From the NCBI RefSeq assembly GCF_001995095.2, contig NZ_MTSD02000002.1, forward strand, positions 124,001 through 188,000: 64,000 nucleotides of DNA, read 5' to 3'. A program made the position numbers and the translations under genes. Below the pieces are notes generated by a model that worked only from the letters and a program-made list of their open reading frames with translations, had not been told where the DNA came from and made no database searches. The DNA is from Oceanospirillum linum (GTDB taxonomy: Bacteria > Pseudomonadota > Gammaproteobacteria > Pseudomonadales > Halomonadaceae). Positions 1 through 10,606 of this stretch are shown here, piece after piece (the stretch's first letter is position 1; each line of letters starts with the position of its first letter).

Positions 1-1
1 T

Positions 2-724
2 GAAGTGCACAACGCCTTTGACGACAAGCTGATCGCTGACATTCTGGCGATACTGGATGATCTGAACGCTAACGAAGCAGTTCGCGTGGTGATACTGCGC
101 TCTAACGGAAAGTCCTTCTCTGCTGGCGCTGACTTGGGCTGGATGAAGCGCATGGCGCAGTACAGCTTTGAGGATAATTTCAACGATGCCGGTGAGCTGG
201 CGCGTCTGATGCACACCCTGAACAATCTGAACAAACCCACCATCGCTCTGGTACAGGGCGCGGCCTATGGCGGTGCCGTGGGCTTAGCAGCCTGCTGCGA
301 TATCTGCATCGCTACGGAAAAAGCCCGTTTCTGTCTGAGCGAGGTCAAAATCGGCCTCTCCCCTGCGGTCATCAGCCCTTTTGTGGTTGCCGCTATGGGT
401 GAACGTGCTGCCCGTCGTTATTTCCTGACCGCTGAAGTGTTTAACGGTGAGCAGGCCGTTGAGATGGGTCTGGCCCATCTGAACGTGCCTCAGGATGAGA
501 TGGAAACAGCTCTTGAGAGTATGACGCAGAAACTACTGGCTAACAGCCCGCAGAGCGTCCGTCGTACCAAAGAACTGATCGCCCGGGTCGCTAAAGGCCC
601 GATCGATCAGGAGATGATCGAATACACCCAACGCCTGATCGCTGAAATCCGAGTCTCTGAGGAAGGTCAGGAAGGTCTGAGTGCGTTCTTTGAAAAACGT
701 GCTCCGGGTTGGCAGCAGTCCTGA
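2..724 (+). CDS. liuC: Methylglutaconyl-CoA hydratase (5' end outside window)
   Basis: Crotonase-fold enzyme expected to hydrate 3-methylglutaconyl-CoA to HMG-CoA in leucine/isovalerate breakdown. The reading frame is open from base 2, and the first visible residues (EVHNAFDD) match the middle of the usual N-terminal crotonase motif, so the true start lies upstream; the GTG at 5 is not the start. SAGADLGWMKRM supplies the first oxyanion-hole region and YGGAVGLAACCDI the second. The C-terminus (EGLSAFFEKRAPGW) is complete. The choice of LiuC over a generic enoyl-CoA hydratase rests on position directly before liuD and liuE. Confidence 0.85.
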   Translation, partial: EVHNAFDDKLIADILAILDDLNANEAVRVVILRSNGKSFSAGADLGWMKRMAQYSFEDNFNDAGELARLMHTLNNLNKPTIALVQGAAYGGAVGLAACCDICIATEKARFCLSEVKIGLSPAVISPFVVAAMGERAARRYFLTAEVFNGEQAVEMGLAHLNVPQDEMETALESMTQKLLANSPQSVRRTKELIARVAKGPIDQEMIEYTQRLIAEIRVSEEGQEGLSAFFEKRAPGWQQS

Positions 725-764
725 TATCAGACTGCTCCAACGGGATAAATGTGGGAGATAACCG

Positions 765-2810
765 ATGTTTAACAAGATTCTGATTGCAAACCGTGGCGAG
801 ATCGCATGCCGCGTAATTCGTACCGCACACCAAATGGGGATTCGCTGTGTCGCTGTCTATTCCGAAGCCGATGCCGACGCTATGCATGTGGCGATGGCCG
901 ATGAAGCCGTTTGCGTAGGCCCTGCCGCCAGTAAAGACAGCTATCTGAAAATGGACACCATTCTTCAGGTCGCGAAGGACACCGGTGCTCAGGCGATCCA
1001 CCCAGGTTACGGTTTCCTCTCTGAGAACGCCCCGTTTGTACAGAAATGTCAGGAAGCCGGCGTGGTATTTATCGGCCCTCCGGCGGATGCGATTAAAGCG
1101 ATGGGGTCCAAGAGTGCCGCTAAGCGTATTATGGAAGACGCTAAGGTGCCTCTGGTTCCGGGCTATCATGGTGACGATCAGGACCCGGCCCTGCTGAAAA
1201 AACACTCGGATGAGATGGGCTATCCGGTACTGTTGAAAGCCACCGCCGGTGGTGGTGGCAAAGGGATGCGCGTCGTCTGGTCTGCCGATGAATTTACCGG
1301 TGCACTGGATGCGGCAAAACGCGAAGCGATGAACGGCTTTGCTGATGACACCATGCTGGTTGAGAAATATCTGACCAAACCCCGTCATGTTGAAATTCAG
1401 GTATTCTGTGATCAGCATGGCAACAGCGTGTATCTGGCAGAGCGTGATTGCTCCGTTCAGCGCCGACACCAGAAAGTGGTTGAGGAAGCTCCCGCACCGG
1501 GTATGTCCGACGAGCTGCGTACCGCTATGGGTGAGGCCGCTGTTCGAGCCGCTGAAGCGATCGGCTACGTAGGTGCCGGCACCGTTGAGTTCCTGCTGGA
1601 TGAAGACGGCTCCTTCTACTTTATGGAGATGAATACCCGCCTGCAGGTTGAGCACCCGGTGACCGAACTGATTACCGGTCAGGATCTGGTGGAATGGCAG
1701 TTGGCGGTAGCCTCCGGTCAAACCCTGCCCATCAGCCAGGACGACGTACAGATCAACGGTCATGCGGTTGAAGTACGTATCTACGCAGAAGATCCCGATA
1801 ATGACTTCCTACCCGCCACAGGTAAGCTTGAATATCTGCGTACCCCGGAAGAAAACCGTTACGTACGTGTTGACACCGGTGTACGTGAAGGCGACGAAGT
1901 CAGTATCTACTATGACCCTATGATCGCCAAACTGATTGTCTGGGACGAAAACCGTGAGCGCGCCATGCAACGCATGAGTCAGGCACTGACGGAATACCGT
2001 ATCGCCGGTATGAAGACGAACACCCACTTCCTGAAACGCCTGATCGATAACCCAGCGTTCAGAAATGCAGAATTAGATACCGGCTTTATTGAAAAGCACG
2101 AGACTGACCTGTTTGAGTCATCAGCGACATATCAGCAAAGCGGCAGCCAAAGTGCCAACCCGCTGGCGATGGCGACACTGTACACCCTGCTGAAACAGCA
2201 GCAAAACCGTAAACAGGAAGCGATTCACAGCCATGATGAAACCTCACCATGGCATCAGTTCTCTGGCTGGCGTCTGAATGAGGACCCGACCCATGTGGTA
2301 CGTTTTACTCAGACCTTGGCACAAAAAGAGGGCGACGACGAACAGATCGAGCATGAGATTACCGTCAACTGGCTGAAACGAGGTTACCGCCTGACACTGG
2401 ACGGCCATATAGTGATCGCTGATGGCACGCTGTCCGATGATCGCCTGCAAGCGAGCCTGAATGGCCATAGTCGTAACGCCTTTGTCGCAGAGCTCAACGG
2501 TCATATCACGGTATTTACGGATCAGGGTGCCTTTGAATACCAGTGGCAACGCCCTGATCTGGATAGCCATGATTTTGAAGATGATAGCCCAAGCCTGACC
2601 GCACCGATGAACGGCAGTATTGTTGCCGTACTGGTTGAGCCCGGTCAGCAGGTAACCAAGGGCACTGCCATGGTCATTATGGAAGCGATGAAAATGGAAC
2701 ACACCATTACCGCATCCGTTGATGGCACGGTTACTGAGATCTTCTTCCAGCCGGGGGATCTGGTGGAAGGCGGCGCTGACCTGGTGGCCTTTGAGGCTGA
2801 GGAGGCCTGA
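765..2810 (+). CDS. liuD: 3-methylcrotonyl-CoA carboxylase, biotin-carrying alpha subunit
   Basis: 681-residue acyl-CoA carboxylase alpha subunit that should carboxylate 3-methylcrotonyl-CoA together with LiuB, whose gene would lie upstream of the window. The order is biotin carboxylase N-domain ([21 protein letters not shown]), ATP-grasp domain with a glycine-rich loop ([14 protein letters not shown]) and [16 protein letters not shown], biotin carboxylase C-domain, a linker domain, then a biotinyl domain with EAMKMEH, where K643 is the biotin lysine. Start ATG at 765 follows GGGAGATAACCG. Only 40 bases separate it from liuC, which supports one operon. A generic acyl-CoA carboxylase alpha subunit is the alternative; the neighbours favour LiuD. 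Confidence 0.92.
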   Translation: MFNKILIANRGEIACRVIRTAHQMGIRCVAVYSEADADAMHVAMADEAVCVGPAASKDSYLKMDTILQVAKDTGAQAIHPGYGFLSENAPFVQKCQEAGVVFIGPPADAIKAMGSKSAAKRIMEDAKVPLVPGYHGDDQDPALLKKHSDEMGYPVLLKATAGGGGKGMRVVWSADEFTGALDAAKREAMNGFADDTMLVEKYLTKPRHVEIQVFCDQHGNSVYLAERDCSVQRRHQKVVEEAPAPGMSDELRTAMGEAAVRAAEAIGYVGAGTVEFLLDEDGSFYFMEMNTRLQVEHPVTELITGQDLVEWQLAVASGQTLPISQDDVQINGHAVEVRIYAEDPDNDFLPATGKLEYLRTPEENRYVRVDTGVREGDEVSIYYDPMIAKLIVWDENRERAMQRMSQALTEYRIAGMKTNTHFLKRLIDNPAFRNAELDTGFIEKHETDLFESSATYQQSGSQSANPLAMATLYTLLKQQQNRKQEAIHSHDETSPWHQFSGWRLNEDPTHVVRFTQTLAQKEGDDEQIEHEITVNWLKRGYRLTLDGHIVIADGTLSDDRLQASLNGHSRNAFVAELNGHITVFTDQGAFEYQWQRPDLDSHDFEDDSPSLTAPMNGSIVAVLVEPGQQVTKGTAMVIMEAMKMEHTITASVDGTVTEIFFQPGDLVEGGADLVAFEAEEA

Positions 2811-2811
2811 T

Positions 2812-3717
2812 ATGTCCTATCCGACTCTACCCAAATCCGTGCGTATTGTTGAAGTAGGCCCCCGTGATGGCCTGCAGAACGAGAAAGGCGTCATCAGCAC
2901 CGAGATCAAACTGCAGCTGATCGACAAACTGGCAGACGCCGGTGTGCGCTATATCGAATCTGCCAGCTTTGTTTCCCCTAAATGGGTTCCTCAAATGGGG
3001 GATGCCAAGGCCGTCATGACCGGGTTGCAACGCAGACCCGGCATCACCTACGCCGCGTTAACACCCAATCTGAAAGGGCTGGAAAGCGCCATTGAGGCCG
3101 GTGTGGAAGAGGTTGCCGTATTCGGCGCAGCCTCTGAAGCTTTCTCCCGGAAAAATATCAACTGCTCTATCGCAGAGAGTCTGGAACGCTTTGCACCAGT
3201 TATGGAGCTGGCGAAAGCCAACAACATTAAGGTTCGCGGCTATGTCTCTTGCGTACTGGGCTGCCCTTACGATGGTGAGATCCCACCGGAAAAAGTCGCA
3301 GAAGTTGCCAAAGCGCTCTATGACATGGGCTGCTATGAGATCTCTCTCGGCGACACCATAGGCGTCGGCACACCACTGAAAGCCAAAGCGATGATTCGGG
3401 CCGTGGCAAACGTGGTACCGATTGAGAAACTCGCCGCTCACTTCCATGACACTTACGGCCAGGCACTGGCCAATCTCTATGCCGTACTGGAAGAAGGTGT
3501 TGCGGTTATCGATAGCTCCGTCGGTGGTTTGGGGGGATGCCCATACGCTAAGGGGGCATCCGGTAATGTGGCCACAGAAGATGTGGTTTACATGCTACAG
3601 GGGTTGGGTATCGAAACCGGTATCGATCTGAACCAGCTGGTGGCTACGGGTAACTTTATTACCGATGCGATTGGCAGCACGAATCGTTCCAGGGTGGGTT
3701 TAGCGATGTCATCCTAA
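2812..3717 (+). CDS. liuE: Hydroxymethylglutaryl-CoA lyase
   Basis: 301-residue TIM-barrel lyase that splits HMG-CoA into acetyl-CoA and acetoacetate, the last leucine-specific step. Family marks are [12 protein letters not shown] near the N-terminus, [12 protein letters not shown] for metal binding, and the catalytic-cysteine signature [14 protein letters not shown] with C243. A longer frame opens at 2719 inside liuD, but the ATG at 2812 gives the family N-terminus ([20 protein letters not shown]) and sits one base after the liuD stop, with GAGGCCTGAT as ribosome site. The product acetoacetate can be activated by the synthetase encoded at 8509-10473. Confidence 0.93.
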   Translation: MSYPTLPKSVRIVEVGPRDGLQNEKGVISTEIKLQLIDKLADAGVRYIESASFVSPKWVPQMGDAKAVMTGLQRRPGITYAALTPNLKGLESAIEAGVEEVAVFGAASEAFSRKNINCSIAESLERFAPVMELAKANNIKVRGYVSCVLGCPYDGEIPPEKVAEVAKALYDMGCYEISLGDTIGVGTPLKAKAMIRAVANVVPIEKLAAHFHDTYGQALANLYAVLEEGVAVIDSSVGGLGGCPYAKGASGNVATEDVVYMLQGLGIETGIDLNQLVATGNFITDAIGSTNRSRVGLAMSS

Positions 3718-3721
3718 CGAT

Positions 3722-3758
3722 AAGCCCGTGGCACCTGCACGCCAACGGGCTTGTTTTC
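3722..3758 (+). terminator. Hairpin after liuE
   Basis: Arms AAGCCCGT (3722-3729) and ACGGGCTT (3745-3752) with a 15-base loop, followed by GTTTTC. It is the first of two hairpins in tandem behind the liu operon. Confidence 0.6.
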
Positions 3759-3770
3759 TGAGTGCCATTG

Positions 3771-3794
3771 GGGAGGCTTAGCCTCCCTTTTTTT
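3771..3794 (+). terminator. Rho-independent terminator of the liu operon
   Basis: Perfect GGGAGGC / GCCTCCC stem (3771-3777, 3781-3787) with a TTA loop and seven T residues. It closes the liu operon before the unrelated signalling gene. Confidence 0.9.
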
Positions 3795-3954
3795 ATCCCG
3801 GATGAATAACCGGTCTGATATGCTTCATGAGATACATAAATGGTGACAAACTTTTCTTACCTAAAGTTACACAATCTTTTTAAGATGGTACACTCTGTCG
3901 TATCTGAAGCCTATCCATCACCGTTTTCTCATTTTATTCTGCCAGAGCTTTTTA

Positions 3955-6342
3955 ATGGACTCAATTTCCCTGATAAACAACCTATCTGATCTTCCGACGC
4001 CCGTCGCTCTGATCGCAAAAACAGGGGAATGCCTTACCTCCAATCAGGCATCAAAGGATCTGATGCATAAGCTTGGCCTGGAGGACTGCAGCCACCTGCT
4101 TCCCGGTGACTTGCTACAGAGGCTTCTGGAGAATCATCCGATAGAAACAGGTGCCTATGAAGATATCCTTTATTCCAATGCTGAAAGCTATCGCTGGCAA
4201 GTGATCGCCACCGAGCCTGATTGTTATCTGGTACAGGGCTTTAATCAGACGGACCGGGAGCAATATCGCGCCATCCTTGAGAACTCGGTTGACGGGGTTT
4301 ACAAGACAAGCCGTGATGGCCAGCTGATGTATGCCAATCAGGCCCTGGCCGATACCTTTGGCTACAGTAATGCCTCTCATATGATGGATGCGATTCAGTA
4401 CCTGGCCCGGGATATGTATACCAGCGACGCTGACAGAAACGAGTTTCTTCACCGGCTGGATCAATCAGGTGAAGTTCGTGGTATGGAGCTTCAAATGAGA
4501 CGTATTGACGGCTCTCTGATCTGGATACGTCTTAATGGCCGGGCTCTGAAGAATGAACGAAATCTTACAGAATTTATCGTTGGCACCGTTCACGATATAA
4601 CCGCACATAAATCCGCAGAGTCAGCCCTGATAACTGCGGAAGACAAATACCGTGGTATTTTTGAAAACTCCACGACCGGCCTGCACCAAAGTACTTTGGA
4701 TGGCCGCTATATGAATGTGAACCCGGCATTGGCACGTATTCTCGGCTACAATTCGCCGGAAGAGTGTATTGAATTAATTCAGCATATTGGTAAGCAGGTT
4801 TATGTACGCCCCCATGAGTGGCTGAAGGCGATGAAGCGGCTGCGTAAAGAAGGCTTTTTTACGCTCAATGAGGTCGAGATTTATACACGAACAGGGATAA
4901 AACGCTGGGTAGCCGTCAGCGATCACCTTGTCCCTGCCACAGATACTATGCCAGAGCATATCGAAGGCTCAGTGGTGGATGTCACAGATCAAAAACGTTC
5001 ACAGGAACGTATCCAGCATCTGGCGCATTTCGACAACCTGACGACCCTCCCTAACCGGGTAAGCTTTCATAATGAACTGGGAAACCTGGTCGCCGATGTC
5101 GATGAAGGTGATCTTAGCTCTATTGCACTGATCGTACTGGATCTTGATAATTTCAAAGATATTAACGACACCCAGGGACATATTACCGGTGATATGCTGT
5201 TGATTAAAACAGCCCATCGGCTTCAGGACTTTTTTGGCCACAGAGCACAGATATTCCGACTCGGTGGCGATGAGTTTGCTATCACACTCAGCAATGTAGC
5301 TGACCGTGGACTGATCGGGTCACAGCTAAGGGAGCTCATCGCTTTACTGTCGGAGCCCGTTGAATTTGGCAACAGTGAAATACGCTGTACCGTCAGTGCC
5401 GGTATAGCGCTCTACCCTGAAGCCAAAGATGTTATTCAGGAAGGTGATGTTCAGCAGCAACTGTTCCGTTATGCTGACCTGGCTTTATACCGCTCCAAAG
5501 GAGCAGGCAGGGACTGTTACACCTTCTTTGCCATTGAGATGCAACTGGAAGTTCTCAAAGAGCAGAAAGTTGAAAAAGAGCTCAATACAGCTTTGCTTAA
5601 CAATGAGCTTTGTCTTTACTATCAGCCATTACTTAAATCAGATACAAAAGCGCTTATTGGCGCTGAAGTTCTGATTCGTTGGCAGCACCCTGAACGTGGA
5701 CTTGTCCCGCCTTTTGAGTTTATCCCTATTGCTGAAAAAACAGGGTTAATCAGCCGGGTGGATGACTGGGTATTGCTCCAGGCTGCTCAGCAGCTTCGCA
5801 GCTGGTTAGACATGGGCATCAGCATACCTTCCCTCTCGGTTAATATCTCAGCTCACCGACTTAACCAGAGAGACTTTGCCGAATACGTACATAAGGTGAT
5901 CAGACAAACCGGGATACCACCGCAGACCCTGTGCATTGAGATCACCGAAGAAAATATGATTACTAATCTGGAAAATGTACGTAATACACTCAATTTACTC
6001 CGTCAATACGGCGTCAAAGTTGCCCTGGATGATTTCGGGACGGGCTATTCCTCCCTGAGCTATCTGAAAGAACTGCCCGTTGACAAGCTTAAGATCGACC
6101 GCAGCTTTGTGATGGATATGCATCAGGACCCACAGGACAGAGCTATTATCCGTACCATTATTGAATTGGGTCACGGCCTTGGATTGTGGGTCAATGCTGA
6201 AGGTGTTGAAAATGAAGTTCAGATCAGAATGCTCCGGGAGCTTGGTGTTGATGAATTTCAGGGCTTCTTCTTCAGCCGGCCTCTGCCATTAGCAGAGTTC
6301 GCGGAGCACTACCTCATAAGCCATGAGTCATCACCCGCGTAA
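3955..6342 (+). CDS. PAS-PAS-GGDEF-EAL cyclic-di-GMP signalling protein
   Basis: 795-residue cytoplasmic protein without an obvious membrane segment. An N-terminal region of about 95 residues may be a divergent PAS. Two clear PAS/PAC units follow (about 100-215 and 225-345), then a GGDEF domain with intact GGDEF at 437-441 and an EAL domain. The residues before GGDEF (AQIFRL) do not form an RxxD inhibitory site. In the EAL domain the signature reads EVL at 571-573, a common functional variant, and DDFGTGYSSLSYL and KIDRSFV are kept, so both cyclase and phosphodiesterase activity are possible. It stands alone between terminators. The input signal is unknown. Confidence 0.9.
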   Translation: MDSISLINNLSDLPTPVALIAKTGECLTSNQASKDLMHKLGLEDCSHLLPGDLLQRLLENHPIETGAYEDILYSNAESYRWQVIATEPDCYLVQGFNQTDREQYRAILENSVDGVYKTSRDGQLMYANQALADTFGYSNASHMMDAIQYLARDMYTSDADRNEFLHRLDQSGEVRGMELQMRRIDGSLIWIRLNGRALKNERNLTEFIVGTVHDITAHKSAESALITAEDKYRGIFENSTTGLHQSTLDGRYMNVNPALARILGYNSPEECIELIQHIGKQVYVRPHEWLKAMKRLRKEGFFTLNEVEIYTRTGIKRWVAVSDHLVPATDTMPEHIEGSVVDVTDQKRSQERIQHLAHFDNLTTLPNRVSFHNELGNLVADVDEGDLSSIALIVLDLDNFKDINDTQGHITGDMLLIKTAHRLQDFFGHRAQIFRLGGDEFAITLSNVADRGLIGSQLRELIALLSEPVEFGNSEIRCTVSAGIALYPEAKDVIQEGDVQQQLFRYADLALYRSKGAGRDCYTFFAIEMQLEVLKEQKVEKELNTALLNNELCLYYQPLLKSDTKALIGAEVLIRWQHPERGLVPPFEFIPIAEKTGLISRVDDWVLLQAAQQLRSWLDMGISIPSLSVNISAHRLNQRDFAEYVHKVIRQTGIPPQTLCIEITEENMITNLENVRNTLNLLRQYGVKVALDDFGTGYSSLSYLKELPVDKLKIDRSFVMDMHQDPQDRAIIRTIIELGHGLGLWVNAEGVENEVQIRMLRELGVDEFQGFFFSRPLPLAEFAEHYLISHESSPA

Positions 6343-6359
6343 GATCAATAGCTTTTGAG

Positions 6360-6392
6360 AGCCAGGCCTGAGCTTAAAGCCTGGCTTCTCCT
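6360..6392 (+). terminator. Terminator after the GGDEF-EAL gene
   Basis: AGCCAGGC (6360-6367) pairs with GCCTGGCT (6379-6386), followed by TCTCCTT. The T-run is weak. It lies between convergent genes. Confidence 0.55.
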
Positions 6393-6418
6393 TACCCACA
6401 AATCCCCATGAAACGCAC

Positions 6419-7318
6419 CTAGTCTGCCCTTACCCGCCGCTCCTGCCAAAGGCGAATAAAATTATCACTGAGAAACAGCAACAGACTCAACAAGATCACT
6501 CCCGCCCCCAACAGCATTTCAGGTGTTACCGGTTCGTTATGTAACTGACTGCCCAGAAATAAAGCAATCACAGGAGTGATCAGCGTAATCAGCGCCACAT
6601 AAGCAGGTGGCAAATTCGCGATCAGATGAAAATACGCCATAAAGCCAACCAGGGAGCCCAGCGTTGCCAGATAAACAACAGAGAAGATACTCAACAAGCT
6701 GACCTCTCCCCAGATAACTTCCGTTCCGCTAGCAAACCAGGCAAGGGCATAGAAAGGCAAGGAGCACCAGAGAGCACCAACAGTTTGCTGCAACGGATGC
6801 AAACCAGCACCGTTACGCTTCATAAGCACATTGCTGCTGCTGAAAAAAAACACCGCCAGCAGCGCCAGCAAAACCCCAACAACCCCCTGTCCGGTAACCA
6901 CCAGATTATCGCTAAAAACAACAGCAAGACCGACAATCCCCATGCCACAGGCGATCCACTGTTTACGGGACATCGGACTATCCGGAAAAATAAAGTGGCT
7001 CAATACACCGGTCATAATGGTGGTAAAACCAAAGAGCACTGAAATCAGCCCCGATGGAATCCATTGGGCCGCCACATAGGTCACCCCCATCGCTCCAAAA
7101 ATCCCGATCACAGCGGTCAGATAAGACTTAAAGGCCCGTCGGCTTAAGGGCAGATTTAAACCCAGCAGTTTCAACACGGGCAGACCCACCATCGCCGCCA
7201 GGGCCATCCGGGAAGCCGCCGCAGCCATCGGAGGTAAAGAATCTCCGCTGGTGACAATGGCTAAAGGTGTTGTTGACCAGATTAAGACCGCAAGACCATA
7301 TGCGACAGGTATCGACAT
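6419..7318 (-). CDS. EamA/DMT-family transporter
   Basis: 299-residue inner-membrane protein with about ten hydrophobic segments in two repeated EamA halves, typical of drug/metabolite transporters that export small organic compounds. The N-terminal half starts MSIPVAYGLAVLIWSTTPLAIV; the second half contains SSSNVLMKRNGAGL and ITPVIALFLG. The start follows AAAAGGAAATTTGTT. Substrate cannot be read from sequence. The gene lies behind a short ORF and an intrinsic terminator on the same strand (7388-7563), which suggests control by transcription attenuation. Confidence 0.88.
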   Translation of the reverse strand: MSIPVAYGLAVLIWSTTPLAIVTSGDSLPPMAAAASRMALAAMVGLPVLKLLGLNLPLSRRAFKSYLTAVIGIFGAMGVTYVAAQWIPSGLISVLFGFTTIMTGVLSHFIFPDSPMSRKQWIACGMGIVGLAVVFSDNLVVTGQGVVGVLLALLAVFFFSSSNVLMKRNGAGLHPLQQTVGALWCSLPFYALAWFASGTEVIWGEVSLLSIFSVVYLATLGSLVGFMAYFHLIANLPPAYVALITLITPVIALFLGSQLHNEPVTPEMLLGAGVILLSLLLFLSDNFIRLWQERRVRAD

Positions 7319-7387
7319 AACAAATTTCCTTTTATGGGCAGCTGATTCAATACCTGTGAATCAGGCTTAAAGATAAATAGCAGACAT

Positions 7388-7418
7388 AAAAAAAGGCCGC
7401 TGACGAAGCGACCTTTTT
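7388..7418 (-). terminator. Intrinsic terminator/attenuator upstream of the EamA gene
   Basis: Read on the minus strand, the stem is GGTCGCT / AGCGGCC with a five-base TCGTC loop and one G-U pair that is only allowed in minus-strand RNA, followed by about eight U. It sits 69 bases before the transporter start and 16 bases after a short ORF, so transcripts reaching the transporter must read through it. Confidence 0.8.
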
Positions 7419-7434
7419 CGAAATGAAACCAGGG

Positions 7435-7563
7435 TCAATATCGTCGAAGAGCAGGCGCCGTCATGGGGCGACGGGCAAGCACAGAACAAAATGCAGAACG
7501 CGCGCTGCATTTCACTTGCCACATCATAGCGACCAGACTGACTCGAAGACGGAAAAAACTCAT
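7435..7563 (-). CDS. Candidate 42-residue leader peptide
   Basis: Short ORF in the transporter's direction, starting MSFFRLRVSLVAMMW and ending RRPMTAPALRRY. AAAGGATCTGGTC gives a ribosome site at normal spacing before the ATG at 7563. The peptide is basic, with arginine pairs near its end, and the stop codon falls just before the intrinsic terminator. The arrangement ORF-terminator-gene is that of a ribosome-mediated attenuator. I do not recognise the peptide, and coding status is inferred from position only. Confidence 0.5.
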   Translation of the reverse strand: MSFFRLRVSLVAMMWQVKCSARSAFCSVLARRPMTAPALRRY

Positions 7564-7604
7564 GACCAGATCCTTTAAATTTGAAGATTAACTATTACGG
7601 AAAA

Positions 7605-8309
7605 TCATGCCATAGGCAAGCAGTTTATCTCGCGCCAGTCCTGCCATAAAGCTGAACAGTCAGTAAAAACACCATCAACCCCAATTTCCTGAAGCGTTTT
7701 CAGCTGAGAAACCTGATTAATCGTATAGATATAAACCTCCAGTCCCTGCTGTTTAGCCTCAGCAATCAGGCCGTAATCAATAAACTCATCGCTCAGGTGT
7801 AAAGACGACAGCTTTAACGGCCCTATAATGGCTGATAACGACAGCACCGTGCCATAAAGCAAGAGGCCAAGCGCTACATCGGGGCAGCTTTGCTGAAATC
7901 TCAGCAGTTCAACATGGTCAAATGATGAGACCAAAAGCCCGCTTTTCAGCGGCTGGTAAGCTTTTTGCTGCAACAAAACAGCCAGTAGTCCAGCTGCTCC
8001 CTTGCTTTTAAGCTCTATATTAATTGTTGCCCGGTGCCCGACCAACAGCAGTACCTCTTCGAGAAAGGGAATTCGTTGCCCCAACCCCGCATCCAGCTGG
8101 CGTAACTCTCTGATGCTATGCGCTGCCAGCAACCCTTCACCATTTGTCGTTCGCTCCAGGCTTAAGTCGTGATGCACAAGCAGCCGCCCCTGATGGGCAA
8201 TAACATCAATTTCTATCGCATCAGCGCCTGCAGCCAGAGCCATATCAATGGTCATCAGAGTATTTTCCGGCCCATCCCTCAAAGCTCCCCTGTGAGCAAA
8301 AAATTTCAT
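7605..8309 (-). CDS. Glycerophosphodiester phosphodiesterase (GDPD family)
   Basis: 234-residue cytosolic-type enzyme that hydrolyses glycerophosphodiesters to glycerol-3-phosphate and an alcohol. The N-terminus has the GDPD hallmarks HRGALRDGPENT and IEIDV, then VHHDLSLERTTNGEG; later IELKSKG and VDGVFTDC are family-like. Length fits the short UgpQ-type proteins, and no signal peptide is seen. I start at the second ATG (8309) because AAAGGGG touches the first ATG at 8318 but is nine bases from the second. It is divergent from the acetoacetyl-CoA synthetase gene. Confidence 0.85.
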   Translation of the reverse strand: MKFFAHRGALRDGPENTLMTIDMALAAGADAIEIDVIAHQGRLLVHHDLSLERTTNGEGLLAAHSIRELRQLDAGLGQRIPFLEEVLLLVGHRATINIELKSKGAAGLLAVLLQQKAYQPLKSGLLVSSFDHVELLRFQQSCPDVALGLLLYGTVLSLSAIIGPLKLSSLHLSDEFIDYGLIAEAKQQGLEVYIYTINQVSQLKTLQEIGVDGVFTDCSALWQDWREINCLPMA

Positions 8310-8346
8310 GCCCAGCATCCCCTTTAATTGAGGTGAAATTATGACC

Positions 8347-8362
8347 TTTACGTTAACGTAAA
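8347..8362. promoter_or_regulatory. Perfect 16-bp palindrome, LiuR-like operator candidate
   Basis: TTTACGTTAACGTAAA is a perfect palindrome in the divergent region between the GDPD gene and the acetoacetyl-CoA synthetase gene. It resembles, from memory, the palindromes bound by LiuR, the MerR-type regulator of leucine catabolism in gammaproteobacteria. A TTTACG / CATTAT pair 19 bases apart (8347-8352, 8372-8377) would place most of the palindrome in a long MerR-type spacer. Confidence 0.6.
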
Positions 8363-8508
8363 CTTAAAGTACATTATGACTATCAAAATATCCACGGCGA
8401 CCTGCCTGTGGCTTCAAGTATAACAACAATACAGATCAGTCTCTTATTCCTGAGTGCTCCAGATACCCGAAGCGTCTCAGAATCAGACAAAGTAAGGAGC
8501 AAACACCC

Positions 8509-10473
<1,965 letters not shown>

Positions 10474-10550
10474 AATAACTATTGCGAACCAGCCTGAAAA
10501 CCAAATTCAAACAACACCGCCTCTGATTGCTCTCTGGTGCTGTTTTTTCA

Positions 10551-10575
10551 ACCACCCCTCTGGGGTGGTTTTTTT
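10551..10575 (+). terminator. Terminator of the acetoacetyl-CoA synthetase gene
   Basis: Perfect stem ACCACCCC / GGGGTGGT (10551-10558, 10562-10569) with a TCT loop and at least six T. It lies between convergent genes. Confidence 0.9.
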
Positions 10576-10606
10576 ATATCCCGCTCATCACTCTATTGAG
10601 CGAATA

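Noticed and set aside
591-1763. 390-residue minus-strand frame opposite liuD
   Set aside because: It lies fully antisense to a well-supported carboxylase gene, has no domain features and no ribosome site, and reflects the codon bias of liuD.
5665-5673. EVL instead of EAL as a sign of an inactive phosphodiesterase
   Set aside because: EVL is a frequent active variant and the downstream DDFGTG motif is intact, so loss of function is not supported.
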